DNA of 64,000 nt from NCBI GenBank assembly GCA_021397835.1, contig JAJFZO010000537.1:2418001-2482000 (forward strand). The letters run 5' to 3'. The stretch's first letter is position 1. The number at the start of each line of letters is the position of its first letter. Source of the stretch: Moringa oleifera (lineage: Eukaryota; Streptophyta; Magnoliopsida; Brassicales; Moringaceae). The notes beneath the pieces are model-generated. The model saw only the letters and a list, made by a program, of their open reading frames with translations. It was not told the origin of the DNA and ran no database searches. This document shows, one piece after another, positions 11,701-23,540 of the stretch. The translations under genes were made by a program, and so were the position numbers.

Positions 11701-13847
11701 AGCCTTTTCAAATTCACTTGACATCATCAATTAAGTTCTAAGATGATCCGAATAAACTTTTGCAATCCTTTTCTCCTTAAGAATAAAGGAATAAAATATT
11801 TCAAAATTTATGGTGTCAAATAGTTTGACGTTGCAAAAAGTCCCCTCTTCACTATTTCATGACATGAAATATTCTAGACTGTTGATTTTTTTTTTTTTTG
11901 GGTGATGTGGCCCTAAATCTAATGAATAAATGCACCTCCTCGGTTTGAAGTGCAACTGGACAGGATCCAAAAATCCTTTCTTGATGATCCTAGAGCTGCT
12001 GAATGTTGTTTTCATTACTATTTTAATATTGCTTATTCAGGATATACATATGATCTTTGTATGTTTACAGGGAACCCTAAACATGATCATAGCCCTAGTC
12101 CAATCTATTCCAGGGAAGGTCATGGAAAAGTCCCTGAGAATCATCAAAGATGGAGAGATGATGAAAGGGAATTAGACAGGGATTCTGATCGAAGTCAGTT
12201 TGGCAAAACTGGTGATTCATATAGACATTCTGATCGTCATTCCTCCAGGAGTTCCCACAGTCATTCTAGGCGTGATGAATACATCAGACGTGACAAGCAT
12301 GCAGATGATGAGGATAGGAACTATCAGAGGTCATCTTATCATTCTGGTCGAGAGTCAAGGGGTGGCCATCATTCCAATCATGCAAGACAGGAAAATGATC
12401 ACAGTAGGTCAAGGGATTACTATCAAGATAAATATGATGGTTTGGGAAATAGAAGCAGGGATAAAGAAAAAGAAACATCATCTCTGGAGCATCAGAAGTA
12501 TAAAGATAAGGACCCATTATATGAGAGAGGATCTAGTAGGAGACATGCTAACTCAAAATCTGAAGAGACAGAGAAGGATTGGCATACACGGGCAAGAGGT
12601 AGTCGAGAGGAAAAAATAGATTACCATAGGAATTTAGGTGATCGCAGAAGTGACCGTACACACTTCCATGATGAATCTAGGGTGCATCGTTTTGACTCAG
12701 TTTCTAGAACGGATGAGGGTGGAGACAACTTAAAAGAAGCTTATAGGTGTGACTCAAAGGGGCTAGATGGTCAGAAGCTTGCCAAGGAAGAAAAAAGGAA
12801 GTATGATGACTGGGAAACCAAGAAAGAGGAGAGATACGTGAAAGTGCCAGGGGAGCGATATGGAGATAAAAATGTGTTTGTAGGTGAAAATCAAGAATCT
12901 CCAACCAAAAAGCCAAAGTCATTAACCTCAGACAAGTTCACTGACGGTAGGAATGATGGTAACTTTTCTGTTATGTTCCTTGATTTTATTTTACTGTCTT
13001 ATTTATAGCGCTATATCTTTGTTGGCTGTTCTCTCTTTTTCTTCTCTCTCCTTTTGGGTTTGATTTTTGTGTTTTATGATCTTTGGACCGTTGATCCTAA
13101 ATTTTTCATGAGTGTAGCTAATGAGAAACAGCCTTCAAGTTTGAAGCCAGCCCAGGAAACGGGTGGTAAACTGTTGTTAGGGAACTCCAATTCTAATGAC
13201 CCTGGGTTTGCTAAAGATTTAGATGCTGCAAAAGTAGCTGCAATGAAAGCTGCTGAATTAGGTAAATCATGCCTTCACATGATTGCTATGTCCAGTGTGA
13301 GATTAAATACTCAACTTCACTTTATTTTGATTGTTTTGTTTGTAGGTACTGCTTTAGATATTTTCGTATTTGTTGTTGGTATGTTTGTTGGAATTGTTTG
13401 CTTGAGTATTCTGCTTTTGTGATGCATTATTTATCCAACGGGAGCGTTAACACAAGTTTAAGCACAGTCTCTGTTTTTTCTTTTTCTCCTCCTTCTGTTA
13501 AACTAACAGAGAATTTCTTATTTATTTATTTATTTTTATTGGAACTAACTGAGAATTTCAACTTACTAATATTAAGATTGTTATTTTTTCTGATAGAATG
13601 GGTTAGCTTTTAAGGTCAAAGAACTAATCTGTCAAAATAGGTCATCCCAAGTATGGAGGAGACTTGCCAGTCAGTGTGGCAATAGGGCATCATTTATGTT
13701 GGTGGAAAAGCTTTATGGAAATGATTTGCTTAGGTTTTTTTCAGGGAAGGTATCCTTGTTAATGATCCACCTTGGTTGGCAAATCTGTTGTAAGGTTCAT
13801 TATCCTAAATATTGTTAGGATCTGATAGGCAAATTCTTTGCTTTTTT

Positions 13848-13878
<31 letters not shown>

Positions 13879-15729
13879 TTTGGGTGTGGGAACCTTCTCC
13901 TTTTTTCTACTCTTGTGGTGCTTCTAATGGTTATAAAGTCTAGTTTCTCAGGTTTTGTTCTTTTTTCTTTTTGGTGATAAATAAAGGATTAAAGGATGTT
14001 AATATATTTTTCAAACCTTAGAAGACATTTTGTGTATTTTATTGAGACAAATGTATTAACTGGACAACTTTTCCCGTATGCTGCATAAGAAGTGAAGTTT
14101 GCATTGGTATTTTTATGTTATTAGCCTTTCCGTATGCCATAAGTATTAGTTGTGAAGGATGGATATTTCATTTGGTTCCCTGATATAATTGAATTAGCAT
14201 TCCGTCTGATGATAGCTTGTAGATAAACCCTGTTGCTCCTCAAAGCAAAATTTCTGTTGAAGATTCTGAAAGGCTCTGTTTGCAGTCAAGTTCTTTCCCA
14301 CTTCCTCAATATTTTGAGTATTCTTATAATTCTTGTCATATAGTACTGACGGATATGAGGTTTCTGGTGACTAGATTGTCATGACTTGTAAGTGAAACAA
14401 GAATATACTAGGCCTGCACTTTTAAATTAGTTATTCTGGTCTTAATAAAGAGGTCTGAAAGGTCCATCAGCTATTGCAGATTAATCAAGGAGTGTTTGGA
14501 TATGAAAATTTTGTTCTCTTTGGAAAATAAGCCATTTTGTTGTACTTGCTGCAGAATTTTAAAATTTTCCTCTTTCTCCTTTCCACTAGGAAGTAAGTAT
14601 GGTGCTAAATTGAATACATGGGGTTGCATTAGGTCTTAGTCAAAACATTACCAAGCAAATAAAACAAGTCGCAGAGCTAACTCTTTAGTGTTCGGCTATT
14701 GTACAATTGGGTGCACTGTTTGTAATGGTTCCTTTCATTTTCTTCTTTCTTCTTTCCACCAGGAAGTAAAGTAAGCATGCTGCTGATATTGACATAGAGG
14801 GGTTGCATTAGGTCCTAGTCAAAACATTAACAAGCAAATAAAACAAGTTATAGAGCTGAACTCTTAGTGTTCTGCTGTTGTACAAGGGGTTTCACTGTTT
14901 ATAATGGTTCCTTCCATTATAGTGGACTTAAACTGCGGTGAGAAGAAATAAATGGAATCGTTCTAATTCATATCAATGTTTTAACGTTTGATATTATTCT
15001 AAATCACGAGTCTTCATAAGCTTGAACGTCGGCGTTTTTGCTTTCTGATGAATTGTCCAAACATTTTTGTTAAAAGTTTTTTCTTTTCATAACGCAGTTA
15101 ATAGGAATCTGGTAGGCGTTGGTTACATGACTACGGATCAAAAGAAGAAACTGTTATGGGGGAGCAAAAAGAGCACGGCAGCAGAAGAGGTATCTTTACT
15201 GAGTTATCTGATCATTGTTGGGCATGTGGAATTCTTTATGTAATTTGCCAATAATGTCTGCTGCTTTCTAAATAGTTGGGCAAATGCACTTTGTTTTTTC
15301 TATACAGTCTGGTCATCGGTGGGATACTGCACTTTTTGATGATCGCGAACGACAAGAAAAATTCAACAAGCTCATGGTAAATCTCAACTTTCCCTTTTGT
15401 TGTTTTCCAATATCTTTTGTGATGGGTTCATGATTATAATAATGTCCAACATTCACAAAGACCTGTTATTGTGTGTTCCTGCATGACTCATTCTCGCTGT
15501 CAGTTTCTTCACCTACTAACACAGTTTTAGAGTCTGAGGTTGCCTTGGTACCTATGGCCAATTGTAGGGTGTGAAAGGCGACGTGAAGATGGAGCACAAG
15601 CCCGAAAATCAAAATCAAAGTGGCCTTCTCCAGGCAGAGAAGCAGAAGGAACTCCAACTGGACTTAGAGAAGCAGTACACTGCTGGACTTCGTCGACGAG
15701 ATGGACGTACTGTTGGATTAGGTCTATAA
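8768..15729 (+). CDS. RSRC2: RSRC2-like Arg/Ser-rich coiled-coil protein with SMAP domain
   Basis: Coding exons are 8768-8894, 12071-12958, 13118-13261, 15098-15189, 15308-15376 and 15568-15729. They join in frame to 493 residues with GT-AG introns throughout. Residues 1-42 are short and basic (KYRRRSPASGSSS). Residues 43-338, one exon, are a charged low-complexity region rich in R, D, S, H and E with dipeptides such as RS, RD and SR, as in splicing-associated proteins. Residues 339-386 include DAAKVAAMKAAELG. Residues about 393-445 match the SMAP domain: GYMTTDQKKKLLWGSKK, then RWDTALFDDRERQEKFNKLM and GVKGD. The C-terminus (to 493) is a charged helix ending RRRDGRTVGLGL. The human relative is nuclear and linked to RNA processing; that role here is inferred. 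The start is the first ATG after the leader-intron acceptor. The 3.2 kb first intron holds no clear transposon. Confidence 0.9.
8895..12070 (+). other. Intron 1 of the RSRC2-like gene
   Basis: Donor G/GTTAGT at 8895 and acceptor TTTACAG ending at 12070 are fixed by continuity of the protein (PDG then NPKHD). A TG/CA-rich microsatellite-like patch lies near 9480-9510. No transposon domain, RNA gene or conserved reading frame was recognised in its 3.2 kb. Short open frames inside have no coding character. Confidence 0.75.
13855..13880 (+). repeat. Long poly-G run in intron 3 of the RSRC2-like gene
   Basis: A T-rich stretch is followed by TTCGG and about twenty consecutive G bases, then TTTGGGTGTGGG. 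Such a long G homopolymer is rare in plant DNA and could form G-quadruplex structure. It could also be a sequencing or assembly artefact in length. Confidence 0.8.
14568..14925 (+). repeat. Tandem duplication of about 175-180 bp in an intron
   Basis: Two adjacent copies share CCACTAGGAAGTAA/CCACCAGGAAGTAA, GGGGTTGCATTAGGTC, TAGTCAAAACATTA, CAAGCAAATAAAACAAGT and TGTTTRTAATGGTTCCTT in the same order. The GGGGTTGCATTAGG landmark is at 14620 and again at 14799. The copies are highly similar, so the duplication is fairly recent. It lies in the intron between coding exons 3 and 4 of the RSRC2-like gene. Confidence 0.85.
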
Positions 15730-17500
15730 GCATCAGCTTGCAATTCCTTTGTACCTTTACAAAAATATTCTGTGGCAGTTTGTTGTACTCTTGTGCAAGG
15801 TTTTCGACATTTGTAATTTTATACTCGAAGCATGTCCGAGCACAATATGTTTTGGAACGAAATTCAGATGTGCACGTAAGTCTATCAGTACGGATCGTCC
15901 TTCTTAAATATGATGGACTTTGTTTGCCACTCTCTACAGGTGGAATCTGGAGGCCAGAGTTGTGTTCAAGAAGAATACTAGAGGTTTTTATTTTTTTTTT
16001 TCCTGATCTCCAATTCTTATGATTTTCAGAATTTACTGTCTGAGGTATGAAAATAATGGGAAAGAAATGGAGATGAATAATAAATGCCCTTTTGGTATCA
16101 AGGGTAACCATTTATATAGTGATATTATGACCATCAAGGCACCCACTCACACTGGAAAGCGGAACTCAAAACAAATGTGTTTGGGGTTTCTTTCAGGGAA
16201 CTTGTTGGGTACCTCGGTGGATGCTAAATTTATGATATGTATCGCTTAAGAAATATAAAAGAAAGTTACTTTGAGAAAAATTGATTTATTAGATGTAGAG
16301 TTTGCCTTATAAATGATATTGCAGTTGTGATTGTGAGAATACTGGGAGGCACTTGAGGATTGGTGGGAGCATACTGGTCAGCTCATAAAATATGTTATTA
16401 ATACCTTTTCCACCGAATGATCAATGATGATTCCATTATGGCACTGTCACCTTCAGGTTAAGCAACATGATAAAGCTGTGAAGGTGGGCACTTTTGAAAC
16501 ATATTGAGCACATAAATAAAAGAAGCATGATCCCATTGTGGTGGTTTAACCTTCTATTTTATATCTTTTCCTGTTTGAAGAGTTGAAATGGCAAACGGCA
16601 CCGACCCTTTACTATTTTATAGTGGACATGTAGCCCGTATACATATGGCCAACCACCACTTGTGCTTCTTTGAGTGTTTGCTTAGCCCAGCAACTTTTAG
16701 CATAAAGTTAAAGTTATTTTTGTTGGTAATGGGCATGAGCAGAGTGCAGAGTGCAGAGTGCAGAGTGTACATACGTAAGTTAGAGGTGGAGGAATTGAAG
16801 AATGCAAATGGAAAATGTTTTGAGGAAATCAGACAACAAATATGTGCCTTAATTAGTTTATGAAGGTCCAACTCTGCTGTTTTCCATCCTATATATACTG
16901 TTTGAATTCTTATCACTAAAGTGTGTGTATATATATATATATATATATATTTGGAGATATTTAATGTTATGCAGATGCCAATTTAGACAGCATTTGACAT
17001 AAAATTAAAGTATTTGTGGAACTTGAGTTGCGGGTTGTAATTATGCAAAGCTCAACTTCTTTTGTGTGGCGGAAGTAAAGAGAGAGACATAAGGTCATTT
17101 TAGTGGCAAACATCTTTTTGTGATTTAAATATAAATAACTTATGTGATGAAAACCTACAAAAATAAATAAACATCTCATTTACCAATGCCCTCTAAGACA
17201 GGCAGAGAGAGAGAACATAAAAAATTAAACGAAAGAATGTTTTTGTTTCCTTTTAAGGATTCGGTTTATTAATAGTCTTCAACCTTACAATCCTAGATAT
17301 GAGATGCTCTTCTAACTTGCTTCTTTCATAGACCATATCCTGCTGAACCAAATATTCCACCCATCCTCAAGATTCCTCTTCCTCCATCGCGATCTTTTTG
17401 TTCATATTTTATTAATGCATTTCCTAGCTCCAACCATAAGGAGAAGGAGACGCTGTTAACTGAAACTAACACAGGATGTTCAAGTAATAAAGAAATGGCA
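15730..17500. other. 3'UTR of the RSRC2-like gene and intergenic DNA
   Basis: The first 100-200 bases after the stop at 15727-15729 are the probable 3'UTR. Further on there is a short (GAGTGCA)n repeat at 16741-16770 and a (TA)n microsatellite at 16925-16950. A 194-codon open frame on the minus strand (15527-16111) overlaps the last coding exon but has no recognisable family, so I treat it as chance. No other gene is supported. Confidence 0.55.
16922..16951. repeat. (TG/TA)n microsatellite
   Basis: TGTGTGTATATATATA extends into a pure TA run of about 25 bases. It is a simple intergenic microsatellite. Confidence 0.85.
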
Positions 17501-18705
17501 CAATGGAGTCTTGATAGTTTTTGAAGGGAGAGAAAAACAAGAGAGAAAGACATTGGGTGCATCATCACGCAACAAGGCTAAGACAAAGTGGGCAGTCCCA
17601 TCTCTCTCTCTCTTGCTTCATTATCCATCATCCTATGCACATGTACATGCAGATAAGAAAACAGTCACATTCTCGTCCTTTTATTGGAGCATGACTCTTA
17701 ATGAGTTTTTCTTCTTGCAGGGTTTCACGTTTTGTGGCTGTGGTCCGTGCGGAGATTGTTAAAGAGTTTGGTACAAGTTAGGCAAGCCACTAGGTCGGCT
17801 TTTATTGCTTTCTGACTAATCAGCATTGACGACAGCAACCTCTCCCACCAGCTTTCTATCCTTCATTACTCCAAAGTTCCACCCAATTAAAGCTATACAA
17901 GTACTTGCAGCTTCTCTGTTATTTGCAGAATTTTTTTTCATCAAAACTGAGCATTTCAGGGACCCATTTTGTCCTCGTCCTCATCTTCACGAAGCATCAA
18001 CCTCCTGCACCAAAGTTTCAAGGATCCCATTCATTTCTCGCTCAACTGTGGCAGATTGCCGAACTACCCATATCTGCATCCTCTCGCATTTCTTTTGCCC
18101 TTCCAGTTCTTGGATTCTATATTTATTCTTTTCATTTCTTTACCTTATGCCTTAGATTTTATTCCTCCATTTTCTTTCTCCTCTCAAAATCTTCATGATC
18201 CTTAACTTCCAGCTGTCACCCATTTGTTCATATAATTTCGATTCTCCTTAGTGGTGGGAATTCACTGTATTTGGATGCCCAAAAGAGAGAGAGGAAAAAA
18301 AAAAAAAGGAAGAGTTTTGTGGGTAATTAAGAAGTGCTTGTGCTTTGATGTTCTTTCTCCTGTTCAGTTAGACATTATAACCACCAGGCAATCAATATTT
18401 TGTCGATTTCGACATCTACGGCAGCCCCTTTATTTAAGCGCATTTCAAGTACTAGACCCACTCGGCAACTCCGTCAACCGAGCGCACCCTTTCCTCTCGT
18501 TGTTGATCATTCTTTGTCAATTTCAAAGTGGTGCAGATACGTTTTGTGTGGTTGCATCTGCAAACATATTAAACTTCTGTTGTTTACATATTGACGGTTG
18601 CATAAACCATGGCTTCTTCTTGTAATTGGTCCATTCTTTGATCTTACCGCACTGAGCTTTTTGTTTTTCTTTTGCTGAATGATTCATCACTCTAAACTTG
18701 AATCC
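17501..18705 (+). promoter_or_regulatory. Upstream region and probable 5'UTR of the F-box gene
   Basis: From about 17570 the sequence becomes CT-rich and more balanced in composition (TCTCTCTCTCTTGC near 17600, repeated pyrimidine tracts to 18200), typical of plant promoters and leaders. Candidate acceptors such as TTCTTGCAG near 17720 hint at a leader intron, but no donor can be proved. Several overlapping short open frames sit here with no family resemblance. A transcript would be needed to place the start of transcription. Confidence 0.4.
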
Positions 18706-20559
18706 ATGCTTTTCTTCTTGTTATCTTGTCTCTCTTTCATCCTCCTATCCAGGTCCTCATTCAAGCGACACCAATCAAGGCCTAGGGACTGGAGATTGCT
18801 GTCACCTTGGTTTTGGGAAAGATTCTCAGTCTTTATAGCGTCATGGCGGCAAAATGGTTGGGATGGTTATCAAGTTCCCGTAGTGATACCATGGAAGAAG
18901 GTGAACCTAGGCTCAAAGGTGGAGAATGTGGAGGAAGAGAAGGTCTCTCTCTTGGACTTGCCTGACCTGACCTTAGAATGCATCCTTGAGAAGCTTTCAC
19001 CATCTGGCTTGTGTCGAATGGGAGGAGTTTGTACTTCTTTGAGAGACAGATGTAGAAGTGATCTTCTGTGGGAGAAGCACATGAAGCAGAAATGGGAAAA
19101 AGTCATCGGGGTTGCTGCTTACAAAGAATGGCAATGCTATATTGCCTCAAGAAAGACAGTGGGAAACATGAACAAAAGAAAGCCAAAGGGGGCCTTCAGT
19201 TCTTTTAGTAGTATTTGGCCTCTTTCTTGGATTTGTCCTGACAGTAGAAGCAATAGTAACAAGGGAAACAGCCATTTACCTGTTGATTCAATCATGGCTT
19301 GGTATTCCTCTCTTGAGAGTGGCAAATTCTGGTTCCCAGCTCAGGTCTATAATCGAGAGGTAAATGTCTGCAAGTAGTTGATATGGCCTAATTGTGGTGT
19401 TTGCGTGGGAAATTTTCTTGCTCATGATGTTGTCTGCACATTTGTTTTTGATAGAAATCTCTGTTTTTTTGTTGTAGAATGGGCACGTTGGGTTTATGCT
19501 TTCATGTTACGATGCCAAACTTAGCTATGATTCCCGGACAGACACTTTTAAGGCAAGGTATAGAAAGAGATCTTTTTACTGGGAAAAATGTCTCCACCAA
19601 CTTCCTTCAATCCAGATCTACTGGTCTTTTTGTATGCCTGCCTGCTCAAAATGCTCGTAACTGTCTTGAAAAATAAATCATCTATTAGCTTTTCAATGAT
19701 TTACTTTCTCAGTTACAAATGTTTGATCCAATGAAAATCTCCTCCTTTTGGCTTTGTTTGCCCAGGTACTCACCTCATGGACGGCATACAACAGAGGAAA
19801 ACATAACATGGGATAGGCTTAGAGCACCTCCTGTTGACATTTCTTCGCATGTTCTTCACATCTCTGATTGTTTACACGACTTGAAACCTGGTGATCATAT
19901 TGAAATCCAATGGAGAAGAAACAAAGATTTTCCCTATGGTCAGATTCTGGAACATTGTCAAACTTGTCCTGTATTGTACCTTAATGGTTGTTAACAATGT
20001 GATGATCTGCAGGTTGGTGGTATGGTGTTGTTGGTCACTCGGAATCTTGTGATGGGAATGAGAAACACTGCCTCTGTTACTATAGTGGTGAGAAAATCTT
20101 CACACTTTTTCTCTTTATTGGAGTCTGTCATGCACCAGCTTTCTTCTTCTTTTCCTAAATCTGGGCTGCCTGACTCTGGGTTTGGACTATCACTGCTAAA
20201 TTATAACATAGTTCAACATCTATGGATCCAGTAACTTATTTGATTTTTTTATCAGAGCTTCTAACTTCATCTATAGAGTCCTTGATGTCAGGCTCTTCTG
20301 TCCATTTGGGTTCTGTTATTACACGATGTCGAGCTATATATTAACTGTTTCAGAACAATGAATGGCCGCAGATACAGTGATACTGGAATTCAAGCAATAC
20401 GCTCCTGGTTCACGCTGGAGACAGACGATGATAAACAGGAAGGATCATCAGGAAGTAGGCAACGAAGGTGATGGCTTTTACGGTGGCATCAGAAAGCTCT
20501 ACAAAGACGAGGAGATCTCGACGTGGAAGCGCCTTTGGCCAATCCAGAGCTTAGAATAA
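18706..20559 (+). CDS. F-box protein with hydrophobic N-terminus
   Basis: Coding exons are 18706-19359, 19478-19557, 19766-19938, 20013-20087 and 20372-20559, joining in frame to 389 residues. Residues 1-15 ([15 protein letters not shown]) form a hydrophobic segment, a possible membrane anchor. The F-box spans about residues 80-131 ([18 protein letters not shown], then [14 protein letters not shown] and [11 protein letters not shown]), the part that binds SKP1 in SCF ubiquitin ligases. The remainder has conserved tryptophan-rich blocks: [65 protein letters not shown] and [20 protein letters not shown]. This matches the plant At2g41170/At2g26850 type of F-box protein; its substrate is unknown to me. 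I chose the second in-frame ATG (18706) because relatives, as I recall, start at the MLFF-like segment; the ATG at 18679 would add nine residues. Confidence 0.9.
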
Positions 20560-22315
20560 TAGCATCTTCTTGCCCTCACTACATAACTCATTGCGACAAC
20601 ATACATAAAATCATTACAAAGATGCCTATGCCCTCTACTTTATGCAAATTATTTGTAATTTAACTTTGTAACGAGTATCACTGCAAATTGAACAGAACTA
20701 ATTAGCTTATCATTTCATAGTTCTTGATGCTGTCAAAATATGGTTCTTTGGACCTAGCAATAACTGGTTTATGATTCTTGCTTAGGCTAAATAATTTTTA
20801 GAAAATTTCTTGGAGAATTCTCAATGAATCTTAATGGGTTTTAGTCAGCTGAATGTGCAAAAACAAGAGAAAAATATAGGACAATCTTAAAGGTTGATTG
20901 GGATACGTAAATCAGATAAAAACTTTAACGAAGTGATATGAATTGAAATAAGAGTCTAAAATCTCAATAAAGCTACTTGGGCTATTTATAGGCAATTGGG
21001 CAATTGTTCCGAGTCTTTTTCCATAATTTTAAAGGAGGTTTTGTTGATGCATCCTGTGCTTCCCACACAAAGGGAAGTTCTTAGAAATCTCTTTCTAGAA
21101 GGCTGTTTTTGTTTGCCCTTTAGCCCTTTATGCCTTTAGATAGGTTGGCAATTCTTTTATTTTTGGGTGACCCAATGATCTTCGGCCGATTCTTTTTTAT
21201 CACGTGGATAAGGCGCAATCATGAAGTAGGCTCATGGCTACTTTTACTAGATGCAATGCAATGAGTATAATATTTTGTTTCTGTTTTTTAGGTAATAAGT
21301 AACATGTCTTAGATGCATCTTTAATTTAAAATTTAGAATTTAAAATTTAAACCTATATATTTTATGAGAGGATAAACTCCTTAATTATTAATGATAGTTA
21401 TTATTTGAAAAATATGAGCGCTTATCCACTTTAGTTGGGTAGATGAAGCCCTATTAATTTTCTTATCCATAAAATTTTGTATCAAGGTTTCTTCAGCAGT
21501 GTATCAAGTATTCTAATAACATCTCAGCAGTCTCACAAAGAGATCAAGAAATCTTCGTTGGGGTGTTATTTAGATCTAGACCTCTTTTTTTGAGTATTGA
21601 TGTGAGGACAAGGCTTCCCTTAGTAGGATAGGTGTTACCACCAAGATTTCAACATTTATTATGTGATTCCCCTATGAAGAGTATTGATTCTCCAAAAGAA
21701 GTTTCCTTAGTCTAGTATGGTTAATATGTTTGAGATTAGACCAATGTGATTCTCCTTTTCTAGTCCTTTCTTTCTACTTGCTTATGCATTCTTTCCTTAA
21801 TGCATGCAAGGCTTTTGGTTCTATAATTTCTATTGGAAGCTCCATTGTGCTTCCCTATTCCCTAGCTATAATTCTAGTTGACTTTGATAAGGCTCTTGAG
21901 GTGCCTAAAGGGGACAAAAATTGACTTGGCTTGTGTTTTAGGCCTACTAGTTCAGACTACTTCTGAGCATTTTGATTTTTATTCTTTGGGTTTGTAATCT
22001 ACGCATTATATATTTTTTTACTGATATATTTAAATTCTACGATAGATCTTTTTGAAAAATTGATAACTTTAGAAAATAGATTTATCTTTATTACTTTTAA
22101 GCTTAATTCTACCAAAAAGAAAGAGTGATTTGTTCATTTTGGTCTTTATTCATTTAACTTTTGTTTGTTTTTCCATTTTTAGTTTGGTTTTATGCAATTG
22201 TGATTAAAGCACACATTTAGGTAAAGAAAATGCTTAGTTTTAGACGTGGCTTTTGCAGGTTTCCAACTAAAATTCATAAGAAATTAAAGTTGGATAAAAG
22301 TTAGAAAACAACCGT
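20560..22315. other. 3'UTR of the F-box gene, then intergenic DNA
   Basis: The probable 3'UTR runs to about 20700. Beyond it the sequence becomes AT-rich, with many stops in all frames. I recognise no transposon domain before the gypsy LTR-like region that begins near 22.3 kb. Confidence 0.5.
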
Positions 22316-22317
22316 CT

Positions 22318-23540
22318 GTTGTAGCATAGTTAAATCAGGAATAAGAGTAAAAAGAGTGTGACTCATATGCCAGCTCAGCTTTATTTGACTTTCTTCAGTT
22401 AATGGAAATAAAACAGAAGTGAGCTCACAACTTATTTTTTCAAGAAAGGCCATATAAGCCCACATCTACTTCGGGTTTCCCTAGATAAGTAAGAAAAGAG
22501 AGAGAAAAAGAAAGTGCAAGACAAAAAAAAAAAAAAAAGAGGTGCTTGGCGACTATAGGATGACGAGGAAAAAGAAATTTAAAGGAGAAAAAGAAAAGAG
22601 GTAGTCATATGATTGAAAAGAAGAAAAAGGAGATCACTAAAACTTTGAATTTGAAAGCTAGATAGCCGCTATAATCATACAAACTTTCTTTTATCCCTTT
22701 CTCTTTAAATTTACTTTCAGTTAATTTCATAACCATGCTTGATTTGGGACTTTTGTGGGTTTTTGATTTCATCATGAAATGATTTCTTTAAAGCTAGGAA
22801 TAGTGATGAACTTAAAGGTATGATGAACCCTTATGTTGAAAACAATTCTTACTAAAATTATCCTTGTTCATTTAAGGTTTAGATTGTTAATTCTTGCTTG
22901 AGTTTCATCAAAAGATACAAGCTAATTTTAATACTGAAAGGGTTAAAATTAGTGAAAAAGCTTAAACAATACTTGATTAATGATTTAATAGTTTTTAATG
23001 TGGAAGTAATATTGGGATATATTGTTTACCAAGTAATAATATTTGGATTGATGCTTAAAAGTTAGTCCTGAAATTAGAATAAGCATAGGAATATGTTGAT
23101 TCAAATTTAAAGAACCAAGTACCCATGAATTTGGAAAAATAATGTGTCACACTTAAAATCCAAGGTTCTAGAGGCATTTTGCTATCGCATTGCTATAACA
23201 TTCTAGTATATTCACATATTCATTGTTCCTAACTAGTTTTATCACTATGTTAACAAATTTTGAAGTGTTCAATACTTATTTTCTTTAGTTTTCTTATTTT
23301 ATTAACCTTCATTTACTGAATTGCTTCTTGTTATTTAATATTTTCTTTTAGTTTAAACTATCGATATTGATATTATTATGCTAGTTAGTATATAGTTTCC
23401 TCATTGACATTGCATTGTTCAATCCTGTAGAGATGACTCTTATTCACCTTTTGTTACTTGATTAACTATATGCACTTGCATAATTTACAATTAGTCACTG
23501 CATGAATTAGTTCAATGAGTTTTTGGCACCATTGTCACTG
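22318..23540 (+). repeat. Probable 5' LTR region of an Athila-type gypsy element
   Basis: The segment ends in GTTTTTGGCACCATTGTCACTGATT (about 23518-23545). This is a decayed form of the TTTTTGGCGCCGTTGCCGGGGA sequence at the LTR/primer-binding-site boundary of Athila and Tat elements. Before it come the usual features: a phrase like CAATCCTGTAGAGATGACTC and a T-rich run with GCACTTGCATAATT. A poly-A tract and AG-rich part lie at 22490-22620. The left end at TGTTGTAGCATAG is a guess. Confidence 0.55.

Noticed and set aside
12200..12619. Open frame of 139 codons in another frame over the Arg/Ser-rich exon, and a minus strand frame at 12284-12517
   Set aside because: They overlap the true RSRC2-like exon 2, whose biased composition (few T-rich codons) leaves other frames open. 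No domain is recognisable in them.
13054..13613. Open frames running from exon 3 of the RSRC2-like gene into the following intron
   Set aside because: They are exon sequence read through a good donor (TTAG/GTAAAT) into intron. The spliced frame continues with the SMAP domain, so this is not a separate gene.
15527..16111. Minus strand open frame of 194 codons overlapping the end of the RSRC2-like gene
   Set aside because: Part of it is the antisense of the last coding exon and the rest is 3'UTR. No family resemblance and no promoter signal; most likely chance.
17826..18205. Overlapping open frames of about 80-110 codons upstream of the F-box gene
   Set aside because: Pyrimidine-rich leader or promoter composition leaves several frames open. 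No domain, and they compete with each other.
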